DNA of 64,000 nucleotides from JBBDWK01 sp040902885 (GCA_040902885.1 JBBDWK010000096.1:13059-77058), one strand, 5' to 3'. Shown: positions 15,065 through 24,265, counted from the stretch's first letter. Program-made: numbers and translations. Notes: a model not told the origin generated them from the letters alone.

Positions 15065-16096
15065 ATGAGCGAAGAGAAGACTTCACGGCGAGAATTCGTG
15101 GGCGGAACGGCCGTTGCCGTCTCCGTAAGTGTCCTCGCGGCACAGGTTCTGGCGCAGACCGATGCCTCCGACAGCGGAATGCCCACCCGCGTTCTCGGCA
15201 GAACGGGCCAGCGCGTTTCCATCATCTGCCTGGGAGGGTGGCACATCGGCGCGGTCAAAGACCAGCAGGAAGCCATCCGGATCATGCACGCGGCGCAGGA
15301 CGAGGGCGTCAACTTCTTCGACAACGCCTGGGACTATCACAACGGGGGCTCGGAGGAAGTGATGGGCAAAGCCCTGGAGATGGACGGCCGCCGCAAGAAG
15401 ATCTTCCTGATGACCAAGAACTGCGAGCGCGACTACGCGGGGTCCATGAAAAATCTGGAGCAAAGTCTGAAGCGCCTCCGGACGGACTACCTGGACCTCT
15501 GGCAGTTCCACGAGATGGTTTACGACAACGACCCGGACTGGGTATTCGAGAAAGGCGGGCTGAAGGCCGCGCTCGAAGCGCGGAAGGCCGGCAAGGTGCG
15601 GTACATCGGCTTCACGGGCCACAAAGATCCGCGCATTCACCTGAAGATGCTGGCCAAGCCGCACGCCTGGGACACTGCCCAGATGCCCATCAACGTGATG
15701 GACGCGCACTACCGCAGCTTTCAGAACGAGGTGGTGCCGGTGTGTCTGAAGAACAACGTGGGCGTGATCGGCATGAAGGGGCTGGCCGGCGGCTATCCGG
15801 AGGGACGCATTCCGTCCCAGACGCGTCTCACGGTGGAGGAGTGCTTCCGTTATGCGCTCAGCGTCCCGGTGGCCTCGCAGGTGGTGGGCATTAACAGCAT
15901 GGCGCACGTCAAGCAGGACGTCGCCATCTGCCGCGGCTTCAAACCGCTGAGTCCAACCGAGAAAAAGGCGCTGGCGGCGCGGGTGAAAGACGAAGCCACC
16001 GACGGCCGGCACGAGCTGTTCAAATCCACCAAGGTCTTCGACGGGCCGCACCATAGAAAACAGCACGGCTTCGACACTGCCGTGGCAGCGGATTGA
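15065..16096 (+). CDS. Tat-exported aldo/keto reductase
   Basis: A 343 aa aldo/keto reductase with an N-terminal twin-arginine signal (SRREFVGGTAVAVSV). The barrel begins at about residue 40 (TRVLGRTGQRVSIICLGGW). The catalytic tetrad is complete: Asp86 and Tyr91 in FFDNAWDY, Lys118 in MTK and His149 in QFHE. AKRs use NADPH to reduce aldehydes or ketones, and Tat export lets the protein carry its folded cofactor out. A Shine-Dalgarno-like GAAGGAG lies about 10 nt upstream of the ATG. It sits 103 nt after the amidohydrolase. The remnant oxidoreductase begins 4 nt after its stop, so the two were probably once an operon. Confidence 0.88.
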   Translation: MSEEKTSRREFVGGTAVAVSVSVLAAQVLAQTDASDSGMPTRVLGRTGQRVSIICLGGWHIGAVKDQQEAIRIMHAAQDEGVNFFDNAWDYHNGGSEEVMGKALEMDGRRKKIFLMTKNCERDYAGSMKNLEQSLKRLRTDYLDLWQFHEMVYDNDPDWVFEKGGLKAALEARKAGKVRYIGFTGHKDPRIHLKMLAKPHAWDTAQMPINVMDAHYRSFQNEVVPVCLKNNVGVIGMKGLAGGYPEGRIPSQTRLTVEECFRYALSVPVASQVVGINSMAHVKQDVAICRGFKPLSPTEKKALAARVKDEATDGRHELFKSTKVFDGPHHRKQHGFDTAVAAD

Positions 16097-16100
16097 TGGT

Positions 16101-16512
16101 GTGGGCACTGCCATCGTTGTCGGCGGAGGCCTCGCCAGCATGGTTGTTGCCCGCGAGCTGGCGCTTCGCCGCTGGCGGGTCATTCTTCTAGAACGTTCCA
16201 AACGCCTGGGAGGGAAGGCCGGCTCCGATATCAAGGACGGACGCCTGGTGGAGCACGGCTATCACGTTTTTCCCAAGTGGTATCCCAACGTCCGGGCCAT
16301 CGTGGACCGCATCGGCGTCCGGCTAATCGATTTTGATCGCTACCACTTCCTGCTGCCCGGCCCGCATCCTGCTGATCCCCGTAGTGGCCGTGGCGCGGGT
16401 GATCGCCTGGCTCGAAGAAGAACTCTCACCGCATCGGCCTGACGCTTCGGACGTCCGCCGCAAGGCGACGCCGAAGCTGCAAATGGACTCGCGCCCGGCC
16501 CGCAAGCGGTAG
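16101..16512 (+). pseudogene. Decayed FAD-dependent oxidoreductase: N-terminus fused out of frame to a foreign or distal tail
   Basis: Residues 1-86 from GTG 16101 are a convincing start of an FAD/NAD(P) amine-oxidase or phytoene-desaturase-type protein: dinucleotide motif AIVVGGGLASMVVARELA and then ERSKRLGGKAGS. After the LLPG segment (about 16360) this frame turns into Arg/Ala-rich noise and stops at 16442. The +2 frame opens at 16363 with a coherent 49-residue tail (RILLIPVVAVARVIAWLEEE, ending RPARKR) that stops at 16512. A typical family member has about 450-500 residues. The simplest reading is a large internal deletion joining the beginning to the tail out of frame. Confidence 0.75.
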
Positions 16513-16514
16513 GT

Positions 16515-16531
16515 ATCGTCCGCCGGACGAT
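16515..16531. terminator. Short palindrome after the oxidoreductase remnant
   Basis: ATCGTCCG and CGGACGAT flank a single base just after the TAG at 16510-16512. It gives a compact hairpin with an effective loop of 3 nt. No U-tract follows, so terminator function is weakly supported. Confidence 0.3.
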
Positions 16532-16600
16532 TCGATAAATCACGCATGAACGCGCCGCTCAGGACCGGTTCAGCCGCAATAGTTTAGAATTTGCTTCGTG

Positions 16601-17371
16601 ATGCTGATATTCGCAAACACGTCCCTCAACTTTGGCTATCCGTGGTGGCTTAGCTATGGCCACTTAATCGTAGTGGTCCCTGCTGCCTCAATATTGCTCC
16701 TCGGGTATAGGCGTAAGTGGTCCAAGTGGCCGATGCTCCTATTGGGCGTTCTCGTTCTCTGGTCCAGTGCTGCATTTCTAGTGACGCGCTTCGCCTTCGA
16801 CGTTAACGGGAGACCTTCATTGCCGACCCAAAGCTTTCTCCGTTCCGGCAAGGGCCAAGTCCTCGATATAGGGGCGGGCACGGGCAGATCGTCAATTATG
16901 GTCCTCGAATCTCGTCCTCAAGCGACTCTTGTTGCACTGGATCTCTTCGCTGACTCCTTCGAACGGCACTTCGGACATGGCCAGAGTCCCCCGCAGAGAT
17001 TGCTTGCAAACTTGAAAGCCGCGGGTGTGGAGCAACGCGCCACTATCGAGACCGCCGACATGCGGAAGCTTCCATTCGAACCCGCTGCCTTCGATGCAGC
17101 CGTCAGCGCGTATGCGATCGATCACCTCAATCGGCAGGGGATCAGTCAATCACTAGCCGAAGCCGCTCGGGTAGTGAAACCAGGCGGTGATTTTCTGCTG
17201 ATCTTGATCGCCAACGACCCGTGGGCCAAATTCACCTTCGGGCCGCTACTCATGCATGGCGGGACTCGCGGCGCAGCATGGTGGACCGCCCGCCTCCGGG
17301 AAGCGGGTTTTCAGGTTCTTGAGGACGGAACACGTCCGATGACTCTATACCTTCTCGCGCGGCGACAATAG
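16601..17371 (+). CDS. Membrane-anchored class I SAM-dependent methyltransferase
   Basis: A 256 aa protein. The first 70 residues hold two hydrophobic helices separated by a basic RRKWSKW loop. The SAM-binding motif VLDIGAGTGRSSIM follows at about residues 90-103, then ALDLFADSF (acidic motif II) and a late AARVVKPGGDFLL, all typical of class I methyltransferases. It probably methylates a lipid or membrane-associated substrate. The ATG at 16601 is directly preceded by an in-frame GTG (16598), so either is possible. Base composition looks less GC-rich than the neighbours, hinting at transfer. It converges on mgtE with a gap of 18 nt. Confidence 0.82.
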   Translation: MLIFANTSLNFGYPWWLSYGHLIVVVPAASILLLGYRRKWSKWPMLLLGVLVLWSSAAFLVTRFAFDVNGRPSLPTQSFLRSGKGQVLDIGAGTGRSSIMVLESRPQATLVALDLFADSFERHFGHGQSPPQRLLANLKAAGVEQRATIETADMRKLPFEPAAFDAAVSAYAIDHLNRQGISQSLAEAARVVKPGGDFLLILIANDPWAKFTFGPLLMHGGTRGAAWWTARLREAGFQVLEDGTRPMTLYLLARRQ

Positions 17372-17389
17372 GCTGTGTCCAGCAGGCCG

Positions 17390-18649
17390 CTACAGCAGCG
17401 TGCCGCTCAAGATGAGGCTGGCCGCGCTGAAGTACATGATGAGACCGGTCACGTCCACCAGGGTGGCCACGAACGGCGCGGAAGCCGTGGCTGGATCCAG
17501 CCCGAACCGGCGCAACAGAAACGGCAACATCGACCCCGCAATGGTTCCAAACAGCACAACCCCGAGCAGAGTGATGGCTACGGTGAGCGCGATGAGCACG
17601 GCGTGCTCGCCGTAGATGTCTCCAATGGCCTGCCAGAGCAGAATCCGGGTCAATCCGATCAACCCGAGTAAGGATCCCAGCGCCAGACCGGTTGCCAGCT
17701 CGCGGCGAATCACGCGCCACCAGTCGCGCAACCGCAATTCTCCCATGGCCATCGCCCGGATCACGAGGGTGGCCGCCTGCGAGCCCGAATTGCCGCCGCT
17801 GCTGATGATGAGCGGAATGAACAGCGCCAGGACCACCGCGCGCGCGATCTCCTCCTCGAAATAGCCCAGGGCGGTGGCGGTCAGCATCTCGCCCAGAAAG
17901 AGGACAGTGAGCCACCCTCCGCGCTTCTTGATCATTTGCCGGAAGCCGACATCGAGATAGGGAGCGTCAAGGGCCTCGCTGCCGCCGATCTTCTGAATGT
18001 CCTCGCTGGCCTCTTCCCGGACCACGTCCACGATATCGTCGAGGGTGACGATGCCCTTCATGCGGCCCTCGCCGTCCACTACGGGAATGGCGAGAAGGTG
18101 GTGGTCGGCGAACAACTTGGCTACGGCTTCCTGGTCCATCTCCTCCTGGACGGCAATGAAGCTGGTGCGCATCACGTCGCGCACGAGCTTCTCTTTGCCG
18201 GCCGCGAACAGATCGCGGAAGGTGACCACGCCGAGGATGCGCTGATCGGCGTCGAGCGCATAGGCGTAATAGATGGTTTCCACGTCGCCAATCTGCCGCC
18301 GCAGGTAGCTGATGGCCTCGTCGGCGGTCATGTCGGGGCGGACGCGCGCGAAGCGGGGGCTCATTAGACCGCCGGCCGCGTCCTCCTTATAGGCCAGCAG
18401 GGCGCTGACCTCGCGGCGGCTGGACTCGTCGAGCAGGTCCAGCAGATTCGCGTGCTCTTCCGGCGGCGCTTCCTGCAAGAGATCGGCGGCATCGTCGGGC
18501 GCCAGGGCGCGAAACCAGATCCGGCCTTCGCCGGGAGGCAGCGTGAGAATCACGTCGGCCTGCTCCCGTGCGCTCAACTCTTCGAAAAAAGCGCCGGCTT
18601 CGTCCGGAGGCAAAGACTGAAACGCTTCACGCCGCTCTTCGCGGCTCAT
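17390..18649 (-). CDS. mgtE: MgtE-family magnesium channel/transporter
   Basis: MgtE forms a homodimeric inner-membrane Mg2+ channel gated by cytosolic domains that bind Mg2+. The 419 aa sequence shows the helical N domain (about 1-110), a CBS pair (about 115-235, with DVMRTSFIAV and IPVVDGEGRMKGIVTLDD) and five TM helices from about 265, including the family pore signature FIPLIISSGGNSGSQAATLVIRA (about 20 core residues). The annotated ATG lacks a Shine-Dalgarno. AGGAGAG at 18701-18707 (minus strand) is instead ideally placed before an in-frame ATT at 18694, which would add 15 residues. It is divergent from GH15, leaving no room for an M-box riboswitch. Confidence 0.92.
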   Translation of the reverse strand: MSREERREAFQSLPPDEAGAFFEELSAREQADVILTLPPGEGRIWFRALAPDDAADLLQEAPPEEHANLLDLLDESSRREVSALLAYKEDAAGGLMSPRFARVRPDMTADEAISYLRRQIGDVETIYYAYALDADQRILGVVTFRDLFAAGKEKLVRDVMRTSFIAVQEEMDQEAVAKLFADHHLLAIPVVDGEGRMKGIVTLDDIVDVVREEASEDIQKIGGSEALDAPYLDVGFRQMIKKRGGWLTVLFLGEMLTATALGYFEEEIARAVVLALFIPLIISSGGNSGSQAATLVIRAMAMGELRLRDWWRVIRRELATGLALGSLLGLIGLTRILLWQAIGDIYGEHAVLIALTVAITLLGVVLFGTIAGSMLPFLLRRFGLDPATASAPFVATLVDVTGLIMYFSAASLILSGTLL

Positions 18650-18720
18650 GGCGGGCCATTGGTCTTTAAGATCGCCTATCTGCCCGGTGCGAATGGGTTT
18701 CTCTCCTGTATCCTAAACTT

Positions 18721-20571
18721 GTGGCGGCATTTTCCCCGATTGAGCGGCGTGACGGCTACCTGCGAATCGGGGACCATGGTCTGATTGGCGACGGCTCCAC
18801 CGCGGCGCTTGTGGGCCGCGACGGCGCGATTTCCTGGATGTGTCTGCCGCGATTCGATTCCCCGCCAATTTTCTGCCGTCTTCTCGATCGCGCACGGGGC
18901 GGCGCGCTGACGGTCACCCTCGCCGATGCCGTCGAATCCCTCCAGTATTATCACGATAACAGCGCCGTGCTCAGCACGGTAATTCGCGGCCGCTCCGCAA
19001 CCATCCGTGTGACGGACGCCCTGCTGCTCCGGTCCGGCGCCGATCTGACCGAAGACGCCGCGGCCTGCCGGCAGGAGCTGATGCGGATGGTCACTGTGCT
19101 CGAAGGCGAAGCGCATCTGGTGTTTGAGATCGATCCCTTTCAGGGGGCGCGAGCCGAGCGCTCCGGCGGCGGCCTTCGCATCCGGTGCAACGGCCGGACG
19201 GATGTGGAATTGTACGCTTCCGCATCCTTCCCACTGGAGGGCCTGCGGGCGACGCCAATCATGCGGGCGGGTGAAAGGGCGCACCTCTTGTTGAGCTGGA
19301 GCCAGGCCGGGCACCGCTACCGGACGTTTTCTCCGGATGCATTGCTGGACCAGACCGAAGCCGCGTGGCAGCGCTGGCTCCAGCACTTCCGCTACGAGGG
19401 GCCGCAGCGGAAGCTGGTCGAGCGGTCGGCGGTGGTTCTGAAGCTGCTCGACTATTTCGAGAACGGAGCCATTCTGGCGGCGCCGACTTCGTCCCTTCCC
19501 GAGCGCATCGGAGGGGTGCGCAACTGGGATTACCGGTACTCGTGGATACGGGACGCCGCGTTTTCGGTTTATGCGCTGCACCGCATCGGGTTCTTTCACG
19601 AAGCCGGCAGCTTTCTGAACTGGGTGCTGCACGGGTGGGAGCCGGGCTCCCGTCCGCGCGTGCTGTACAACCTGGATGGCAAAGTTCCACCGCCGGAACA
19701 GGTGGACGACCGGCTGGAGGGGTACCGGGGGTCGAAGCCCGTCCGCTGGGGCAATGCGGCGGCGGAGCAGATCCAGCACGATGTCTTCGGTGAGATTCTG
19801 GATTGCGCCTACCAGTACGCGAGACACCACGGGAGCGTGGAACCGCCGCTTTGGGAGAAGCTGCAGAGCTTTGTCGAGGCGGCCGCGCGCGAATGGCACA
19901 CGCCGGACCAGGGCATTTGGGAGGTGCGCACGGCGGGAAGGCCCTTCACCTACTCGGCGGCGCTGTGCCATGTGGCGCTCGATCGGGGCGCGCGGCTCGC
20001 GGAGCACTTCGGCCTGAAGGGCGATGTGGAACGCTGGCGCGGGGAAGCGGCAAGGATTCGCGAGCGTATCTTAAACGGCGCCTGGAACCCCCGCCGAAAG
20101 GCCATCGCCGAGCACCTGGACGGCGGCGGACTGGACGCAAGCCTGCTGGCCCTGCCTTTGCGGCGCGTGATTGAAGCCAGGCATCCGCGCATGGTCTCCA
20201 CGGTGGAGGCCATCGTGAAACGGCTCGGAGCGGGGAAGGGACTCTTGTACCGATACCTTCCGGAGGAGTCTCCCGACGGACTTCCCGGGCACGAGGGCGC
20301 CTTCCTGCTGTGCAGTTTCTGGCTGGTAGACAATCTGTCGGGGCAGGGCCGCATCCAGGAAGCGATGGACCTGTACGACTCGCTGTGCGCGCGCGCCGGG
20401 GAGCTGGGCCTGCTGCCGGAGGAGGTGGACGCGACCACGGGCGAGTTCCTGGGGAACTACCCCCAGGCCTTCAGCCATATCGGCGTGATTTCGAGCGGAG
20501 TGCGACTGTCGCGTCTGGCGGTGGAGCGGCGGGATCAGAGTCCGGCCACATCGACCACGATCGCGTCGTGA
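18721..20571 (+). CDS. Glycoside hydrolase family 15 (glucoamylase/trehalase-like)
   Basis: A 616 aa cytosolic protein with the two-part GH15 layout. An N-terminal beta-sandwich opens with IGDHGLIGDGSTAALVGRDG and continues to about residue 230. The (alpha/alpha)6 barrel holds the hallmark VRNWDYRYSWIRDAAF (about 263-278) and the RGSKPVRWGNAAAEQIQ segment. Family members release glucose from alpha-1,4 glucans or hydrolyse trehalose by an inverting two-Glu mechanism. The GTG start has no Shine-Dalgarno; TATCCT at 18709-18714 lies 6 nt upstream, so the transcript may be leaderless. Its 3' end overlaps the convergent EEP gene by 37 nt. The glycogen-debranching-type gene at 36698 may act in the same glucan metabolism. 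Confidence 0.88.
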   Translation: MAAFSPIERRDGYLRIGDHGLIGDGSTAALVGRDGAISWMCLPRFDSPPIFCRLLDRARGGALTVTLADAVESLQYYHDNSAVLSTVIRGRSATIRVTDALLLRSGADLTEDAAACRQELMRMVTVLEGEAHLVFEIDPFQGARAERSGGGLRIRCNGRTDVELYASASFPLEGLRATPIMRAGERAHLLLSWSQAGHRYRTFSPDALLDQTEAAWQRWLQHFRYEGPQRKLVERSAVVLKLLDYFENGAILAAPTSSLPERIGGVRNWDYRYSWIRDAAFSVYALHRIGFFHEAGSFLNWVLHGWEPGSRPRVLYNLDGKVPPPEQVDDRLEGYRGSKPVRWGNAAAEQIQHDVFGEILDCAYQYARHHGSVEPPLWEKLQSFVEAAAREWHTPDQGIWEVRTAGRPFTYSAALCHVALDRGARLAEHFGLKGDVERWRGEAARIRERILNGAWNPRRKAIAEHLDGGGLDASLLALPLRRVIEARHPRMVSTVEAIVKRLGAGKGLLYRYLPEESPDGLPGHEGAFLLCSFWLVDNLSGQGRIQEAMDLYDSLCARAGELGLLPEEVDATTGEFLGNYPQAFSHIGVISSGVRLSRLAVERRDQSPATSTTIAS

Positions 20572-21617
20572 TCGGAGAGCGGCACCGCGCGGCCCTCGCG
20601 CACATCGTGAATCACTCGCGGGTTTTCGCAGCGCAGGCCGCGAGTGGCGAACCAGTCGATCTTGAACGGACACTTCCCATTGTGGTTGCGGAGCGCCCAA
20701 TGGATGAAGGCGAAGCACCAGTCCGGCACCCATTCCCCGAGGCTCTGGCGCGTCTGCGTGTTTGTCACATCGTAAGAAATGGTGTGTTCGCCGAGCTGAT
20801 TGCAGGCGCGGTAATCGAACCCGCGGAGTTCCAGCATGGAGAACAGCTCGCGCTCGAACCGCCGGTCGGGATGCCGGTAATGGTTGCGGATCACGTGGTC
20901 CACGCCCATGAGCACCCGCAGCCAGAAGCCCAGGATTGCGGAGAAGGCGCGGGATGAGTTGTAGGTGACCGTGTTCCAGTCGCCGCCGATGACGATGGGC
21001 CGTTTGGTATCGAGCGATTCGATAACCTGGCGCATCTGGTCGCGCCGGTGGCCTTGCGTCGAGTTGGCATCCAAGTGGACGCACACCGCGGTGAGCGGAA
21101 GGCCGGGCAGTTCGATGTCCGCCGCGACGGCCGTCTGGCTGCCGATGCGCTTCTCGCGCCGCGCCATCTTGTCCGTGCCGTTCGTCAGGCGAATCGGCTG
21201 CACGCGCGAGATCGGGTAGCGGCTGAGCACTGCGTTTCCATGCAGGCCTAAGGCGTTCTCGCCCTCGGCGTGGTATTCCACCCCCGAGCCCTTGGTCAGA
21301 TTCAGGTAGCAGGGCGCGAAAACATAGTGCAGGTTCAATTCCCGCGCAATGGTTTGAGCGATGGGGAGGTTCCCGGACCTGGCCATGCCCGCGTCCGCCT
21401 CCGTGAGCAGGAGAACGTCGCAATCGCTCGCGTGGGGATGCCCGCGAAGAACTTCGAGCTGCCCGTCGAGTTGGGCGCCGCGCTCGATGTTCCAGGCGAG
21501 GATGCGGTATCGGGAGCGCGGAGGCGCGGGCAGGCAGGTGAAGTCGCCCACCTCGGGCGTCTCCAGGACCTTGCGGATCACGGGTTCGAGAGACAGGTAG
21601 AGAGAATTGCGAAGCAA
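20535..21617 (-). CDS. Endonuclease/exonuclease/phosphatase (EEP) family hydrolase
   Basis: A 360 aa protein with a complete EEP active-site set: AWNIERG (Asn/Glu, about residues 44-50), LLTEAD (Glu), VHLDANS (Asp/Asn), GGDWN (Asp/Asn) and LSDHDAI (terminal Asp-His). EEP enzymes use Mg2+ to cleave phosphodiester or phosphomonoester bonds in nucleic acids, inositol phosphates or sphingomyelin. No signal peptide is present. The substrate cannot be inferred. Its stop codon lies inside the end of the convergent GH15 gene, a 37 nt overlap. Confidence 0.82.
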   Translation of the reverse strand: MLRNSLYLSLEPVIRKVLETPEVGDFTCLPAPPRSRYRILAWNIERGAQLDGQLEVLRGHPHASDCDVLLLTEADAGMARSGNLPIAQTIARELNLHYVFAPCYLNLTKGSGVEYHAEGENALGLHGNAVLSRYPISRVQPIRLTNGTDKMARREKRIGSQTAVAADIELPGLPLTAVCVHLDANSTQGHRRDQMRQVIESLDTKRPIVIGGDWNTVTYNSSRAFSAILGFWLRVLMGVDHVIRNHYRHPDRRFERELFSMLELRGFDYRACNQLGEHTISYDVTNTQTRQSLGEWVPDWCFAFIHWALRNHNGKCPFKIDWFATRGLRCENPRVIHDVREGRAVPLSDHDAIVVDVAGL

Positions 21618-21740
21618 CTCGCGCGTGGACCGGCAAGCGGCCAGCGCCGGATAATGGGGAACCAGGCGCTCCCTGACAAGCCGGTGGATTTCGAACAGTC
21701 GGTGAATAGCGCTGCGACCCCTCTTCTATCGTAGAACCGA

Positions 21741-21812
21741 TTTTCACCACTGGGGCGCTGAGGAAACCTTTCTAAAGCTTTTTCTCGGCGCCTCCGCGTC
21801 TCGGCGGTTAAA
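21741..21812. repeat. Dispersed repeat of the 'TAETRRR' type
   Basis: The 199 nt gap between 21618 and 21816 holds a segment that, on the minus strand, reads AACCGCCGAGACGCGGAGGC, then CCGAGAAA, a short spacer, and CCTCAGCGCCCCAGTGGTGA. Translated it yields the peptide LTAETRRRREK, a signature I associate with a non-coding repeat found in many bacterial genomes and often mis-annotated as protein. The rest of the gap shows nothing recognisable. Confidence 0.6.
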
Positions 21813-21816
21813 TTTC

Positions 21817-24159
21817 CTACCGCTCCTTCATCAGCCACACTTCGGCGATCTGACAACCCCGGCCCGAGCCGCCTCCACCCGGCGTGCGGTTCCACTCCAA
21901 CATCAGAACGCCGTCGCGAGTCGCTTCCTGCGGCACCGGGTATTCGAGCACCTCATACGGCCGCTGGATGTAGTCGTGCAATTGGTGGGAACCGTCCGCC
22001 CGCAGCCGTAACGGTCCCGCTCCGTAGACGACCCTCACTTTGTAGCGCGCCGATGGGTCGAGATCTTCGTACTTCATCCGCAGCGGCTGCTCGTAGAGCG
22101 TGATGATGTGATCCCACCACGACTTGCGTCCGCCCTGGCTGTTGTCGAAGAAAGACAGCGGGCTCCGGAAGAACTGGGGATCCTCGGAGAAACCGGCGCC
22201 CGGAACAAGATGGCTCTGGAGCCGCGTATTCCCGAGGTCGTCGTAGAACCCGCCGGGACCGGGATCGGTCCACTGAACGATTCGGGCAATTTCCTTGAGC
22301 CTTTCGGACTCCCCGCCGATCTTGCGAATGCGTTCGAACTGCTGCTGCAACCATGCCCGGCTATTTAACGGGGCGTCGACGGTATCGAGGTTCGCGCCGC
22401 GTCCAACCGAGATGGCTTTGTACCGATCGACGCTGAGCTGCATGCGGATGCTTTGATACAAGGCCTCGGCGAGCTCAAAGACGCGGGCCCGAAGGCCGGC
22501 GGACACACGCTCGGTTACAGCGCGGTCCAGGATCGCCTCGGCCGTTTGCATCGCCTCGAGCGATCCAGTCTCTTCGGCGGCGCGCAGCTTCTCGTTGGCC
22601 TGGTCCTCGAGCGACGTTTCGTACAGCAGGCGGCTTTGCACGTAAGCGTCGTAATAGGCGCGGTAAAGTGCCTGCTGAAATCTCCAATTGGCGATCAAAG
22701 GCGGCGGCGCGGCGCGCTCCATCGCCTGGAATTGCAGAAGCGTCTCTTTGATGCCGCCGTTGATCAGCGCGGGTCCGCGCCAGTTGCGCTCGAGCGCCAG
22801 CAGGCCCTGCGCGAAATCGTCGGTGAGATCGGGGCCGATAAAGTAGCGGCTGTAGTCGCGCAGAATGTCGATGACGGGAGTATCCTGCTTCCAGCCGAGG
22901 GCGCTCCAGATCGCCTTATTGACGTCGTCGTTGCAGCCCTCCGAGTACGCGATGAACCCGATGGTATGCCGCCGCAACAACCGGTAAATTTGGGCCTGGT
23001 CGAGCGGGCGCGGATTCACCGGCTCCCTCGCCTCGGTAAAAGCGAACGCCGCGTCCCAATCGGGCACAGGGTACTGGCTGCTTCGGGTGTGAGTGATGTC
23101 GGGATAGTGGCGGATGGGCAGGTCCTTGTGGAGGCGTTCGCGCAACTCCTCAAGACTGATGCGGGTCTGCGGGCCATAGACGATTCCGCTGAGCCAAGCC
23201 GGTTTACTGTTGGCGATTTCGAGAAAGTGCTCGATGCTGGCGGCGTCGAATCCTTGCGGCGCCAGCCACATTTGCGCTTTCGGATGATGCTTTCGCAGGT
23301 TCGCGGTCTGCTTTTCGAGCATCGGCATCAGGATCTTGGCCGGTGTGTGGCCCGGATCCCCGGCGGGCACCAGGATCGCGTCCACGCGAGACAGCTTGCG
23401 GAAGACCTCGCCCCACTCGTTGAGAGCGAACTCGACGGTCTTGGGGTTCGAATAATCCTCGTCGAGCGCCGGGTACCAGATCCAGACGTCCAGCCCGTAG
23501 CTGTCGAGCACCCGCGACATGCCGATCATCATCTCCATCTGCGGCTTAGGGAAATGCGGACTGTCGGCGGCATCGTCGGAGCGCGGCGGAATCAGCTCCA
23601 CCGCGTTGATCCCGAACACGACCAGGTCTCGGATGTACTGTTCCCACATCGCCAATGTCCAACCGTCGTAGGAGTTGGTCTTCGGACGGTAGCCCAATTG
23701 ATGGCCGCGCAAGCCTGTCTCCGGTGAAGTCGCAACGCCGTAGTTGGCTGCGAGAAGCACCTGGCCGCGCCGCATCTCCAGCTTCCGAAGAAGGTGGCCG
23801 GCGCCATAAAGGACGCCCCGCGCATCGCGTCCGTTGACGTACACCTGCCGGTCCACGACGCCCGTGCGGAAACTTTCGGCGGCTGTGGGCGGCGCGGCTG
23901 CGGCCGGCAACAGCGCGTTCACCGCGGCCGTTTGTCCCACCACGATGACCGGACCCGATCCCGCCGGTTTCCGGGTCGCGTGTTCCCACCGGATTCCAGT
24001 CCTCCGCTCCACCTCGTCGCGGAGCATCTCGATCGCTTTTTGTTCGGGAGAGGTGAGGTTGCCGTCCGAGATTACGGCCGCCTGGGTGAGGTCGATTTTA
24101 TCCTGCGGCGTAATAGGGAGAGCGGAGGCCAGCAGCAGCACACAGATCCAAAGCTTCAT
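21817..24159 (-). CDS. Exported glycoside-hydrolase-like protein (GH67/GH20-type N-domain)
   Basis: A 780 aa protein with a signal peptide (MKLWICVLLLASALPITPQ). Residues about 25-140 resemble the alpha/beta N-domain shared by alpha-glucuronidases and hexosaminidases, ending with GVLYGAGHLLRKLE. A TIM-barrel-like region follows (FGINAVELIPP and LDVWIWYPALDEDYS). It continues with a helical segment and a C-terminal beta domain (GGFYDDLGN, KYEDLDPSARYKVRVVYG). The order fits GH67/GH115-like exported enzymes acting on plant polysaccharide side chains, but I could not locate a certain catalytic pair. Family assignment is moderate. Confidence 0.62.
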   Translation of the reverse strand: MKLWICVLLLASALPITPQDKIDLTQAAVISDGNLTSPEQKAIEMLRDEVERRTGIRWEHATRKPAGSGPVIVVGQTAAVNALLPAAAAPPTAAESFRTGVVDRQVYVNGRDARGVLYGAGHLLRKLEMRRGQVLLAANYGVATSPETGLRGHQLGYRPKTNSYDGWTLAMWEQYIRDLVVFGINAVELIPPRSDDAADSPHFPKPQMEMMIGMSRVLDSYGLDVWIWYPALDEDYSNPKTVEFALNEWGEVFRKLSRVDAILVPAGDPGHTPAKILMPMLEKQTANLRKHHPKAQMWLAPQGFDAASIEHFLEIANSKPAWLSGIVYGPQTRISLEELRERLHKDLPIRHYPDITHTRSSQYPVPDWDAAFAFTEAREPVNPRPLDQAQIYRLLRRHTIGFIAYSEGCNDDVNKAIWSALGWKQDTPVIDILRDYSRYFIGPDLTDDFAQGLLALERNWRGPALINGGIKETLLQFQAMERAAPPPLIANWRFQQALYRAYYDAYVQSRLLYETSLEDQANEKLRAAEETGSLEAMQTAEAILDRAVTERVSAGLRARVFELAEALYQSIRMQLSVDRYKAISVGRGANLDTVDAPLNSRAWLQQQFERIRKIGGESERLKEIARIVQWTDPGPGGFYDDLGNTRLQSHLVPGAGFSEDPQFFRSPLSFFDNSQGGRKSWWDHIITLYEQPLRMKYEDLDPSARYKVRVVYGAGPLRLRADGSHQLHDYIQRPYEVLEYPVPQEATRDGVLMLEWNRTPGGGGSGRGCQIAEVWLMKER

Positions 24160-24265
24160 GCCGGGCGATTATAAAAGGTGGAGAGGTCCTAATGCAATTG
24201 AAGACTGAGGTGCAAGAGCGTCACGACTTGCCTAAGATGGTTTGGGACTTCATGGAGAAACTGCC

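Noticed and set aside
18650..18720. M-box magnesium riboswitch for mgtE
   Set aside because: Only 71 nt separate mgtE from the divergent GH15 gene; too short for an M-box and no conserved core seen.
21578..21895. 105-codon open frame with LTAETRRRREK
   Set aside because: Peptide arises from a dispersed non-coding repeat and overlaps real genes at both ends.
22453..23727. 424-codon open frame antisense to the GH67-like gene
   Set aside because: It mirrors the GH67-like gene on the opposite strand, is Arg/His-rich without a domain and has no ribosome site; a high-GC shadow.
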